NCBI GenBank assembly: GCA_012845835.1
Contig: JABAKD010000002.1
Coordinates: 24,098,518-24,162,517, forward strand
DNA: 64,000 nucleotides
DNA from: Undaria pinnatifida
Lineage: Eukaryota; Sar; Phaeophyceae; Laminariales; Alariaceae
Direction: 5' to 3'
This document shows, in pieces, positions 32,601-64,000 of the stretch (the first letter of the stretch is position 1; every line of letters starts with the position of its first letter). Made by a program: the position numbers and the translations under genes. The notes beneath the pieces are model-generated. The model was not told the origin of the DNA. It did no database searches and saw nothing but the letters and a program-made list of their open reading frames with translations.

Positions 32601-34017
32601 GAAAAGTTTTGTATTATTATTATTTACCGATCCGCGGGTCGGACGGACCCGCGGGGCGCCTGCACAAAGTCCCTCAGCTGTAAGTTTTTATAAAAATTGA
32701 AAAAGTCAGCTCGAAGTACGACCGATTGAATGGTTGACACTCAGCTTTGCAAGCTGCGTGGTACATCCTAGTTTTCACTAGTATACAGTTGTTGCACAAA
32801 ATCTACGGAAGGTCGTTCACGCGTGTAATATGTTTGATCCTGAAATTCGTCGAACTCACGGCTGACGTCCTTAAAATGTTTTTTATATAATATGTTTGAT
32901 CCTCATGAAATATTTTTTTTTGCACACTTTTACTTTCCAGCTTCTGGGCAAGCCGTGGTCACAGGTGTCATCCCTTCTCCTCCCCGGTTCTTGCCTTCAA
33001 TTTTTATCGCGCATAGGGTTGAGCAATCCCACTGCTCGTCGATTGTTCATCGAGTGTTGCTAACTCACGCTCTCGCGCTTTCCGCAAGTCAATTTGTCCA
33101 CAAGAAAAAGTCCCAACGAATTTATACGAGTATGCACTCGGCGGGGCTCGAACTCACGAAACTGACCTATACCAGGCTCGAGGATAACCTGATACGCGAC
33201 CGGGGCGACCGGTGGAAATATAGGTCGGTGACTCCCCTGGATGTTGTCAGGGTCAACAAAAAGTAAGTTTGAAAATGGCAGATCCTCGGGCCAGATCCAC
33301 GGGTTTGACCCGCGAGTCAGCCGAAAACAACTCGCGGGTCATGATGGCTTGACCCGCGAGAGACCCGTATCTCGCGGGTCATGACCCGACCCGACCCGCG
33401 AGATTTTGAAAACCTCTTGACCCGAACCGACCCGACCCGCGAGTTTTTGAAACCTCTTGACCCGACCCGACACGACACGACACGACCCGCGAGATTTTGA
33501 AGCCTATTGACCCGACCGGACCCGACCCGCGAGATTTCAAAACCTCTTGACCCAACCCGACCCGTGAGATTTTTAAATGTTATGACCCGACCCAACCCGA
33601 CCCGCGAGATTTTGAAACCCTCTTGACCCGACCCGCGGGTCGGGTCATCCCGTGAAAAGCCCTGGTGTATATGAAGTGGATTCACGTTTTTTTTTTTTTT
33701 TTCTCGAATCTCTAAACGACCTGAGTTGCGTTGAACGTCCCCGCCCCGGCCCAGCATACGACTGCGGTCATGCATTATACGAGTATGAGTGCACCCCCCC
33801 CCTCCCCTCCCGCCTCCGACAGGTTTCCTCGGTGGCCGCGGAGAACGGTCACATGGCCTTCAACTACTGGTTCCACCCGCCAGATGCAGTGGCAGGCTCT
33901 GGCGACGACGGCGGAGTTGTCGACCCTTCCAAGCCATACAAGTCGAACTTTTGGCATAGGGACTGGGAGTCGCGTCTAAGGGATGGGACAGAGGAAGAGG
34001 AAGAGGAGGAGAAGTAG
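20456..34017 (+). CDS. JmjC / cupin-type Fe(II)/2-oxoglutarate oxygenase gene, 5' incomplete
   Basis: Six exons (20456-20679, 21414-21468, 22936-23109, 28590-28725, 29022-29488, 33823-34017) join in phase to 416 residues plus a stop. JmjC landmarks in order: NVNLWMG (res. 39-45), SSSGLHHDFHDNLYVLLRG (52-70) with the His57-x-Asp59 metal pair, KKRFRLFSPADAHRMYVEGE (71-90), HPNGRINY (95-102), then a long low-complexity insert, MLFLPAGWFHEV with the third metal ligand His351, and NYWFHPPD near the end. This architecture is that of JmjC hydroxylases/demethylases of the plant AT5G19840-like group (recalled, not searched). The fold lacks its N-terminal strands, so upstream exons are missing from my model. 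Odd points: an insert of roughly 200 residues rich in Glu, Lys and Gly splits the catalytic fold, and introns reach 5.5 kb. Substrate is unknown; nuclear or cytosolic location is plausible. Confidence 0.85.
20760..20905. repeat. Imperfect GGTGGT / GTTGCTGCT repeat in intron
   Basis: Trinucleotide-type low complexity in the first intron. Long ORFs on both strands here are artefacts of the repeat. Confidence 0.8.
21414..21468 (+). CDS. JmjC gene exon B
   Basis: A 55-bp exon between CATCAG| and AAG|GTAAGC. Its first G completes Arg, and it then encodes LFSPADAHRMYVEGELVK, the conserved strand following KKRFR. Phase 2 in, phase 0 out. Confidence 0.9.
22330..22515 (+). repeat. Dispersed repeat family R3, copy 1 (intronic)
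   Basis: Shares GCCGCCGGTAGGGGCAGCTC, CGCGCTGTCG, GATAGCGCTG and the ending GTGAGCTTGAGCTTTATTT with 29678-29870; the ending alone recurs at 29930-30003. Just downstream (22560-22620) lies CAGCTTTGCAAGCTGCGTG, also found at about 32740. Confidence 0.75.
22936..23109 (+). CDS. JmjC gene exon C
   Basis: Acceptor GGGCAG| at 22935, donor GAG|GTGCGT at 23110. 58 codons, phase 0 both sides. VHPNGRINYKGKE is the conserved post-strand segment; the rest (ETAARAAELVDRAAVVAEE..) starts the charged, probably helical insert. Confidence 0.9.
24100..24600. mobile_element. Ty1/copia RT-region palindrome
   Basis: An inverted repeat is centred near 24305: the plus arm ending 24290 and the minus arm starting about 24330 both read EAGT(F/L)xPIYMxATSGQLHxRN. 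The minus arm continues upstream as CYARDLKVPKTHEGG and VEGFSRREFYGFLEAG, the layout of the start of copia reverse transcriptase (a Leu-Pro-x-Thr segment followed by an Ala/Phe-rich helix). Frames contain stops outside the arms. It lies inside a JmjC-gene intron. Confidence 0.55.
24601..25217 (-). mobile_element. Ty1/copia integrase-RT linker remnant with 60-bp internal repeats
   Basis: The minus frame reads VSGRARSKMFQFSDTPTI at 25090-25050 and, further along, about four copies of a 20-residue unit (VEDRGGKIYGESREQL-like) encoded by 60-bp tandem DNA repeats at 24650-24880. The frame runs into the RT-like segment described at 24100-24600. Low-complexity, variable linkers between integrase and RT are typical of copia polyproteins. 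Confidence 0.5.
25300..26326 (+). mobile_element. Ty1/copia gag-protease fragment, plus arm of palindrome
   Basis: The plus frame from 25390 encodes a Gln/Pro/Tyr-rich gag-like tail (CYGNYDHRQPLSPSQQQPP, SPARAASPNGPIGA), running to SGATNHITSDARNVYD at about 26023-26070, the copia-type aspartic protease start, and then VVIGDG. The Asp of the DxGAT motif and later codons are affected by substitutions and stops. This is an inactive copy. Confidence 0.65.
26327..27804 (-). mobile_element. Ty1/copia gag-protease fragment, minus arm of palindrome
   Basis: On the minus strand from 27804: a Gln/Gly-rich gag region over CAG repeats (27480-27620), a zinc knuckle CEHCNELGHMDQ-x-C near 27215-27180 (C-x2-C-x4-H-x4-C, with an in-frame stop just before the last Cys), GGNFTVNDQRPPRKHSYGQ, then a DNGATNPITSDARSVNDW protease motif near 26640-26590 and VVIGDGKTMRVNG. 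The arm is a diverged mirror of 25300-26326. The joint at 26316-26345 (CCTCGTGATGAGTCTCATCACGAGG) is itself palindromic. Confidence 0.65.
28590..28725 (+). CDS. JmjC gene exon D (charged insert)
   Basis: Acceptor TTGGGGCAG|, donor GGCG|GTAAGA. 45 codons plus one base. Encodes VAAAQEALERGEDGAAERLA and AAEEELEKALEAVLDAE, an Ala/Glu-rich coiled-coil-like helix, then a Gly run. The split codon continues in exon E as Glu. Confidence 0.85.
29022..29488 (+). CDS. JmjC gene exon E (acidic/Gly insert and third metal ligand)
   Basis: Acceptor GGGGGCAG| at 29021; donor GAG|GTAAAG at 29489. Starts in phase 1. Encodes GGSDDESSDSDGG, a 120-residue Gly/Glu/Lys low-complexity stretch, FSKVDPSLPRAELAERFPLF and MLFLPAGWFHE. 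The last part restores the JmjC fold; His of GWFH is the expected metal ligand. Confidence 0.9.
29678..30003 (+). repeat. Dispersed repeat family R3, copy 2 plus extra 3' end
   Basis: 29678-29870 matches 22330-22515 (GACCGCCGGTAGGGACAGCT; GCTAGCGCTGG; GTGAGCTTAAGCTTTATTTT). The terminal ~70 bp is repeated at 29930-30003 with its own A-run tail. Confidence 0.75.
30299..30735. repeat. 15-bp minisatellite (~29 copies)
   Basis: Unit CATGGTATCGCTGTA with variants (GTAGCGCTGGA). Because the unit is a multiple of three without stops, it is open in several frames on both strands, giving VHGIA/GHGSA-type pseudo-proteins. It lies inside the last JmjC intron, so these are not taken as genes. The 3' half is more homogeneous than the 5' half. 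Confidence 0.95.
31001..31278. mobile_element. ~278-bp MITE with ~28-bp terminal inverted repeats
   Basis: The left end CAGTGGGTACCCCGATTTAA at 31002 and the right end, reverse-complemented, CAGTGGTGGGTACCCCGATT match through GATTTAAGAGC. CAG..-start termini with a CCxCGATTTAA core resemble pogo/Tigger-like Tc1-mariner ends. TA precedes the left end but GG follows the right end, so the insertion duplication is not clean. Confidence 0.65.
31482..31755. repeat. (GGGTC)n inverted array, locus 1
   Basis: G-strand units (CGGGTCGGGTCGGGTCG) at 31485-31540 meet C-strand units (GACCCGACCCG...) at 31540-31635 at an AGGTCAGCTGACCCG junction, so the single strand can fold back. It ends with degenerate CGGGTGACCCGC copies. 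Confidence 0.9.
31974..32480. repeat. 257-bp tandem duplication
   Basis: GCAGTCTCCGGCCCCGGCAA at 31974 and GCAGTCTCCAGCCCCGGCAA at 32231 start two diverged copies, each with a CTGCTGCTG core and ending near CACATTTCGTNCTGGTAT. Confidence 0.8.
32928..33212 (-). mobile_element. tRNA-derived SINE, copy 4 (minus orientation)
   Basis: The head is at the 33212 end. Read on the minus strand the B box is GAGTTCGAGCCCC and the first box GTCGCGTATCAGG. The tail starts at about 32935 (TTTCCAGCTTCTGGGCAAGC on plus). It lies in the last intron of the JmjC gene, antisense to it. Confidence 0.85.
33290..33660. repeat. (GGGTC)n / (GACCC)n array, locus 2, with ~45-bp higher-order unit
   Basis: About six units of CCCGCGAGATTTTGAAAACC, then TCTTGACCCGACCCGACC. 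The left part (33300-33390) holds inverted GCGGGTCATGACCCGC copies. It is immediately upstream of the last JmjC exon. Confidence 0.9.
33823..34017 (+). CDS. JmjC gene terminal exon F
   Basis: Acceptor CGCCTCCGACAG| at 33822, phase 0, stop TAG at 34015-34017. Encodes VSSVAAENGHMAFNYWFHPP, completing GWFHEVSS..NYWFHPPD, a conserved C-terminal JmjC block, then FWHRDWESRLRDG and an acidic Glu tail. Confidence 0.9.
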   Translation, partial: VSSVAAENGHMAFNYWFHPPDAVAGSGDDGGVVDPSKPYKSNFWHRDWESRLRDGTEEEEEEEK

Positions 34018-34336
34018 GAGGACGAGGGGAGGGGGGGGGTTAGTTAAAGGGGGTGGGGGGGGCGAGGTTGTTTCTTTATGTGGGTAGGGCGGGCAGTCGA
34101 TGCCGAGGTCGAGCCCTATTCGCTGGCCTGTCCATCATCGCATCACATTGAAAAGCACATCTAAAGCTCGATTGGCAATTAAGCTTTATGAGCACTGTTT
34201 ATTTGAAAGCCCTAGCGTGCAGTGGTATTAATAGTATAGTCCAGTATATTACGATAGGTACTAGCCCTTTCGCGAGTTGATTTTAGTGCCGCGACCTAAG
34301 AAAACGACACGTGCGCAGGGAGTCTCGCGAGGAAGA

Positions 34337-34432
34337 GGGTGCAACGTTGCACACCTCTTAGCGTATCACGATCTAGACCGAAAAGGGTGCAACGTTGCAC
34401 ACCTCTTAGCGTATCACGATCTAGACCGTCTA
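34337..34432. repeat. 48-bp tandem duplication with a perfect palindrome
   Basis: Two copies of GGGTGCAACGTTGCACACCT (34337 and 34385) followed by CTTAGCGTATCACGATCTAG. GTGCAACGTTGCAC is a 14-bp perfect palindrome. It lies about 320 bp past the JmjC stop. Confidence 0.9.
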
Positions 34433-34653
34433 CTGTACATCCTGCATCTGCCATTATGAGATGCTGTAAAGAATCTGTATATTGAGGATACCGATCCAAC
34501 CCATGCGGAAACATTTGCTAGATCATGCCGATCGTACGGCCCACACCAGGGAACATGAACTAGACCATACAGATAGTTCTTGAAGTATCCAGATCATCGA
34601 GTGGGTATCGACGATTTGCCAGACGTGTGCAATATTAGTACGATTATTATTAA

Positions 34654-34861
34654 TAGCATGCTGCACGCGTGCCGCACGTCTCCGTGCACTTACCACTGCG
34701 TTGCGGACGCGGACGCATACCCGTTTAGCCCGGGGTGCTTCTCTGTGGGCGATGTAATAGCATGTTGCACGAGTGCCATACGTCTCCGTGCACTCACCGC
34801 TGCGTTGCGGACTCGGACGCATAGCCGTTTCGCCCGGGCAGCTATTGTGTGGGCGATGTTG
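34654..34861. repeat. 104-bp tandem duplication
   Basis: TAGCATGCTGCACGCGTGCC at 34654 and TAGCATGTTGCACGAGTGCC at 34758 start two copies, both carrying CGTCTCCGTGCACT and TGCGTTGCGGAC. Confidence 0.9.
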
Positions 34862-34983
34862 TGATTCCTCACCCTTTTTTCGACATTTCTCCCCCTTGCA
34901 CTCCCATGGGCGTTAATACTTTCGAAAACTTATTACGTTGGAACTCAATGTTGGAGGTTCTACAGTGTAAAGGGTAACTAACC

Positions 34984-35121
34984 ATGGGCAGTAGTAATAC
35001 TCTGGTGTGTTTTTTCAATGTCTCCGCTGTCGGTACAGTTTTACCCTACATGATGACACCTACGTTACCCGTTCTCCTGGTTGACACCGGTGCATCTTTT
35101 AACGTGACGATAACGCTGTAG
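34984..35121 (+). pseudogene. Retropepsin-like ORF remnant (LTR retrotransposon protease)
   Basis: The 45-residue frame from ATG 34984 contains PVLLVDTGASFNVT. Asp-Thr-Gly-Ala-Ser after a hydrophobic strand is the active-site signature of retroviral-type aspartic proteases (Ty3/gypsy and relatives). It stops right after the motif, and no reverse transcriptase is seen near it. Downstream plus frames (35146-35421) are unrecognised. Confidence 0.45.
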
Positions 35122-35900
35122 GGCATGGTGGCTCAAGTCTAGCATGTGGTTTTTGCACGTTCGTACATGTGTGATGCTGCTGAGTGCTGGCTCCTTCCTG
35201 GAAGGTTGGGGTTTCCACAGCTTTGCGCGGCGGTATCGACCTGGGATATTTCTGGGGGGGGGGGGGGGGGGGTCATTGTGGCGCCGCCTCGGGTTTGGGC
35301 CAATGTTCAGCACGTGACGGCCAGGACTCGGCACGGTATGGGTTTTTTCAATGATGGGGTAAATGCTCAGCACGCGACGGCCACGGCTCGGCCCGAGGTG
35401 GTCCAAGTGCTAGATCCGTAAGTGCGGTGCTGCCGCTGTCGCTGATTTTCTGTGCTATGGGGCTGATGCGATGTGTCATGTGCCGCAAAAAAGTTCAAAT
35501 ATCGCCGCATTTGCTTGCCCATTAGTACCGGTCACCCCGGTGGTTCTGGAGTTGGAATCTCGCGTATGGTCGGACTTTTCAGTTTATCTGCTAAAATAAA
35601 CAATCGAAGGAATCAGCTATCTGCTGAGAGCGCCCAGCACCGTGGGTAGGCGCAATTCTCTAGCACCGTCGGTAGGCGCAATTCGATGCGAGTGAGTGGG
35701 CGAGGGAAGAAATAACTCAAGTCTTCTCGCGATTAATGTGCAGGCACGTGCCGCAGAGCCTGATTGTTGGTGACACTGGATTTGAGTTATGTCTACGGAG
35801 GGAGAAAAAAAAGAAAAAAAAAAGTACTATGATAATAGATGGGATTAGTAACAAATAAAATACAACTAAGATTACTCGGACTAGATCTACTAGACCACAG
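35122..35900. other. No supportable gene
   Basis: G-run at 35256-35273; two short CGACGGCCA-type duplications (35317-35400); an AGCACCGT(G/C)GGTAGGCGCA pair at 35636-35680. Confidence 0.4.
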
Positions 35901-35916
35901 AGTCACTGTGACTTTG

Positions 35917-36012
35917 TGGTACAATAGTGGATAAGACTGTCCGCTTCTGAGCTTGGTGTGCGTTGGTTCAAATCCCGGTATCATCGGGGAAAAAAAAAGA
36001 TAAATCATAAAA
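35917..36012 (+). pseudogene. tRNA-Arg(TCT)-like pseudogene or SINE head
   Basis: GTGGTACAATAGTGGATAAG (A-box region), a CTTCTGA anticodon-type loop (TCT) and a perfect B box GGTTCAAATCCC appear in tRNA order and spacing. The acceptor stem does not pair and the T stem has mismatches. It is followed by an A-rich tail (36000-36017). Probably a retroposed tRNA copy, not a working tRNA. Confidence 0.5.
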
Positions 36013-36017
36013 AAAAG

Positions 36018-38078
36018 GATTGATAGTAGACTAGACTAACCATGAAAAAAGGAAACGGTGAGAAGCGCTGTTTTAGGCACCCGACGAGCCCGCTTAGCCG
36101 TCCGGAGAGAAGAATGTCTTGAAAGTTAGTGTGGGAAGCGAAACAAATGGAGGCCACTCAGGACATCGATATTTGTAAGTAGTTATATTCTACGACGGGC
36201 AGTTTTGCGCCCCGCCAACCCGTCTGTCAGAAAAAAAACTCTGTGCCCGATTGTCTGATAGAGTGGTGACGGCTTCTACGGCACCGCTGCGTGACGTGTT
36301 GGGTGACCCCGCTGCTTCCCCCGGGCTGATTATTTTACGGCGCGGGCCGCCAACTGACTTCTTGGGTGACCCCGGAGGCGTTCTTGCCCCCCCCCCCCTC
36401 TCCGGGCAGCGGGGCCTACTTCTCCGTCGGTATCGCGTGTGGGGACGCGTTATGGCTGTGCGTATAACAGTACCTGGTAGTGTGGTATGGCGGCTGATAT
36501 TTGTACCGCACACCCCCCGCTCCCCTCTGCGCGCCAACGTACGGAGAGAGTCCGACTTTTTTTTTTTCCGTTGGTGCGCGGCAGAAGTTTTCCTAGCGTT
36601 AACTTGGGCCCCTGCTGCCAAACCCCATAATAATAGCCGCTCTCGTTAGTTCGAGAGAATTAATAAGCGTTCTTGTTATTCCAAGATGCATGCTACGAGG
36701 AGTGCAGCATATAGCTAGGGGTGCGACTTAATTTTCTGGAATTCCTAGCTAGAGGAAGGTCTAATCGTGTGACCTTCATCCCATACTACTTACGGAGGAC
36801 GATAGTAAATAGGACCAAATATTGTTGGTAAAAATACATGAATATATAGGTTTTTGTGTCCACCGTAGGTCCTACTTACTAGGGTTCCCCGTAAATAGTT
36901 AACTTTGACAAAAATGGTGCCTGGTATGCATGGGCAATGCCATGGCTTGGGTATTATTATTGACAGGTGTAACGAAAACCCGAGTAAAATGCGAACGGGA
37001 TTCCAACAAGTTTGGGCAGTTGTTCTCCGGTTGAGGACAATCAGCCAGAATTCAATGATAATAACTAAGTAGTCTAGTGGGCGACTGATAATAGGTTCGA
37101 TTGGAAAATGTAATATTATGTGTTTTGACGATTTTTCCCGAGGAAAAAAATGAAATCTCATGCTGAAGAAAAAAGTTCACCCTAAAATTTTCTATAATAT
37201 TTTACGATGTTATAACTAGCTGTTAAAACCTGGCTGGGGTTCTCAGCGAAAAGGAGAAGTCCAAATAAATGTGTTCGTCTGTTCGTCCGTTTGGAATCGT
37301 AAACCTTGAAACCAGCACCGCAAAGCATGTTGGTCAAATGAAACCATTATTATTGTTGATTCAAGTCGTTTGCCCTCTTTTATGGGACCGAGGTACGCCT
37401 AGTACCACCACGACCAAGACGACGAGGAGTGAGTGCGGTTTTATTTTCCGCCGTCGTCTCGAAACGTGAGCGCGCAGCAAAAATCAGCAAACGTTTAGAC
37501 TTACGCGTATTATTATTGATATGATACTGAGCGCGCAGCAAAAAACGAGCAGTACGCAGTCTAGACTGTGTATATCTTCGATTTATAAAGCACATTGCAT
37601 TGCCTTTTTTTTAGATGCTTGATTGCTGTGGCCTACCAGACAACAGGTACCAGGTATGGATCGTGTAACTGTTTTTCTCATCGCCAAGGCCCAAAGACCA
37701 GACTGTGACTAAACCCAGCAGCCTATGGAGTGAGTTGCTTTGTGTGGCTGTCATTTATCTCTTGTCAAATTCCCCTCTTCTGGGCTGTTCCAAAACGCTG
37801 CAACAACAGGTATAGACTAGACTACAAGTATCATAAACCTCTGGTAATACAGCACGCCAGTCATTACTTGGAAAATACACAGTGTACACATAGACTAGTC
37901 TACATGTATGTGTTCGCCGTTTCTTTTGGGTTTTGACCACGGGTGAGTACGTGACGAACTGCGAAAGGCGCCACACGATGATACCACGAGCCCTCTGTTT
38001 CCTAGTGAATTGCGAAACGTTGGTGCAATGTGTTTTTTCGCTTTTCACTGCTGATACGTCGTACTTGTTATTTTTTAG
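36018..38078. other. No supportable gene
   Basis: 36290-36400 holds a TTGGGTGACCCCG duplication and a C-run. ACCTGGTA motifs are found near 36472 and 37650. Nothing else is recognised on either strand. Confidence 0.4.
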
Positions 38079-38114
38079 GATGAAACCGTCAAAAGTGTCC
38101 ACGGCGTCGTACTC
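38079..38114 (+). other. Possible 5'-UTR exon of the Sfi1-like gene
   Basis: TTATTTTTTAG| at 38078 and CTC|GTAAGT at 38115 bracket a 36-bp exon-like segment. The next good acceptor, CCTTTCCACATAG| at 38250, leads into the leader of ATG 38291; all three frames of 38251-38290 contain stops, so any splice here would be in 5'-UTR. Confidence 0.35.
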
Positions 38115-38290
38115 GTAAGTTCGACCGAAATTCAAAAGTGGTCGAGACTTACCAAAACAGATCCCGCTTGTGCTGCTGCAGGGAAGGTAGTATGCACCAG
38201 GAAATCCCAGCGGGGGCCCACCTCCCTGCTCTTTTATCCTTTCCACATAGGGTAACACCGAGGCGACGGTGGTGGTGTTAGCGTAGCACC

Positions 38291-62093
<23,803 letters not shown>

Positions 62094-62630
62094 CGCGATT
62101 CACCCCAGCTCGAGAGTGTGTTGTGGTTTTCGCTAGGATTAGTGTGCGAAGAAGTTTGTCGACGCGGTGTCCTTGTTTGTTTGCGTCGGATGCTGGCGGT
62201 GGCGAGCCGATGACCTTCCATGGCCTTCAGATGGCGCTTACCGTAACAACGCAGAGGTGGCGGATCACCGAAACCACGGACGATAGGCTGGAGAAGAGGC
62301 TGGTGGAGAGGCGGGAGAGGGCGGAGAGAATGACGGCCGCTATGTGGGGCAACGAGCGTGAGCGGTTGACTGAGAACCCGTATACCCGGCCGATTGATTT
62401 ACAGCCCAGCTATAAGCGATCGCCGTCGTCACCTATATAGCGCGATTCACCCCAGCTCGAGCGTGTGTTGTCGTTTTCGTTAGGATTGGTGCGGGAATAA
62501 GTTTGTCGACGCGGTGTCCTTGTTTGTTTGCCCAGCAGTGGCGTGGCTGCAGCATCAGTGGGGAGTGTTCGCGAAGTGAAACTTGGCGACGCACAGAAAC
62601 CGCAATATTCTACTGTCGTGTGAAACAGTT

Positions 62631-63203
62631 GGTTCAACTCCATGGGGCGTGTTGAGCCAGTGGTGGGCAGCACGCTGGGGTTTTGTGGTCGTTGCAGCGT
62701 GTTGCCAGTAGTGATAGCGTAGGATGAAGCCAGGAACAGCGAGCGGACAGTATGTTTTCCGTGGACTCTTTTTTGGTTCAACTCCATGGGGCGTGTTGGG
62801 CCAGCGGTGGGCAGCACGCTGGGGTTTTGTGGTCGTTGCAGCGTGTTGCCATTAGTGATAGCGTAGGATGAAGCCAGGAACAGCGAGCGGACAGTATATT
62901 TTCCGTGGAATCTTTTTTTGGTTCAACTCCATGGGGCGTGTTGGGCCAGCGGTGGGCAGCACGCTGGGGTTTTGTGGTCGTTGCAGCGTGTTGCCATTAG
63001 TGATAGCGTAGGATGAAGCCAGGAACAGCGAGCGGACAGTATATTTTCCGTGGAATCTTTTTTTGGTTCAACTCCATGGGGCGTGTTGGGCCAGCGGTGG
63101 GCAGCACGGTGAGGTTTTGTGGTCGTTGCAGCATGTTGCCATTAGTGGTAGCGTAGGATGAAGCCAGGAACAGCGAGCGGATAGTGTATTTTCCGTGGAA
63201 TCA
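62631..63203. repeat. 144-145 bp tandem repeat, 4 copies
   Basis: GGTTCAACTCCATGGGGCGT begins at 62631, 62775, 62920 and 63065. Copies differ at only a few sites; copies 2 and 3 are nearly identical. It starts about 100 bp after the coding duplication ends. Confidence 0.97.
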
Positions 63204-64000
63204 ACCACACCTCGGCGAGAAGGCGGCTGCGCCTCCGACGCCGCTCTAAAGCACAGCAGGTTTCCTTTCCACGCGTACTTCGCCGTTCGCCCGAGTGTCC
63301 CCAGGAGTTTCCTTTTCTGAACCTCTGCACCGTACAAATTTATGTTCTAGGTAATGTTTCCACGTCATTACTCATCGCCATCATCCACACCGTGGTCAAA
63401 AGACACGCTCCAGCAACTACTCTGGCGTGGAAGAACACCTCAGGAAAAGTTGTGTGCACACGTGAAAAATGCGGTGTTGCTCACTGGTTTGCTGTCGCGT
63501 GCCGCATCGCGCTTTTCTGACCCTCATCTGCGCAGAATAATAGCGAGCTGTCGCGAGCGACTCAGGGGGGGGGCGTGTACTCATTTCAAGCGTAGCCATA
63601 GTCGGGTGACCATAGATAGGGTATAGACCCTCGCACCCCTACAATGCCGGAACGGAGCACGTCGGGTTTTCACCGACCTGGAAGGCATTGCGTGCACCAA
63701 GTGCAAAGCGCCGTGAGGCGGTCGGCGAGTCACATGAAGGGCGAGTTACATCGGGGGGTGTAGGGAGGTGGGCAATTGATTTTGACCGAGCCGTTCTATT
63801 TTGTCCCGCGATTATTGCATTTTCACCCGTCATCTGGGCTCGCTCCATCCATTAACGCCTTTGCAACTGGAAATCCGTTTTTTGTGACAAAACTACTTGG
63901 AAATGGAGGTGTTTCGGGGCTCGAAAGGGGTTAATATATAGATCGTGTTTTTGGGCTGTGTGTCGTTCAGCGTAAACGGCCGTCATTTCGGTTCTTAACT
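63204..64000. other. No supportable gene
   Basis: A plus frame at 63354-63626 and minus frames overlap without any domain. Nothing is recognised. Confidence 0.4.

Overview
This window reads as nuclear DNA of an intron-rich, repeat-rich eukaryote. Coding sequence is carried by short exons (57-470 bp, plus two long ones) with GT-AG or GC-AG borders, separated by introns of about 0.3 to 5.5 kb that are packed with SINEs, inverted-repeat elements, minisatellites and retrotransposon debris. Balanced base composition, intron style and the retroelement types fit a stramenopile, most likely a brown alga (Ectocarpus or a relative). That assignment is inference; no marker gene proves it.

Layout. 1-20.4 kb holds no gene I can support. 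It contains a tRNA-derived SINE family (copies at 1.6, 11.9 and 16.1 kb), a 5'-truncated non-LTR retrotransposon (4.1-5.0 kb, minus), tandem repeats (5.1-6.7 kb), two related small elements bounded by TATCACCGG-type sequence (7.9-8.8 and 11.1-11.6 kb) and a 780-bp terminal-inverted-repeat element (13.2-14.0 kb). From 20.46 to 34.02 kb (plus) lies a six-exon JmjC/cupin-type Fe(II)/2-oxoglutarate oxygenase gene whose 5' exons I could not find. Its introns hold a doubly palindromic wreck of a Ty1/copia element (24.1-27.8 kb), a 15-bp minisatellite, a MITE, (GGGTC)n arrays and a SINE.

34.0-38.0 kb is intergenic, with small tandem duplications, a retropepsin-like ORF remnant and a tRNA-Arg-like pseudogene. 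From 38.29 to 62.09 kb (plus) I assemble about sixteen exons, whose phases agree throughout, into one protein of about 1,440 residues. It has widely spaced Trp-containing repeats of the Sfi1/centrin-binding type, coiled-coil stretches and a long disordered tail. Two or three of its introns appear to use GC-AG donors. Its last coding 250 bp are tandemly duplicated past the stop codon, followed by a 4 x 145-bp minisatellite.

The two genes are unrelated in function: one is a hydroxylase/demethylase-type oxygenase, the other a probable centrosome/basal-body scaffold. I found no bacterial-type operons, CRISPR arrays, viral genes or functional tRNA/rRNA genes.
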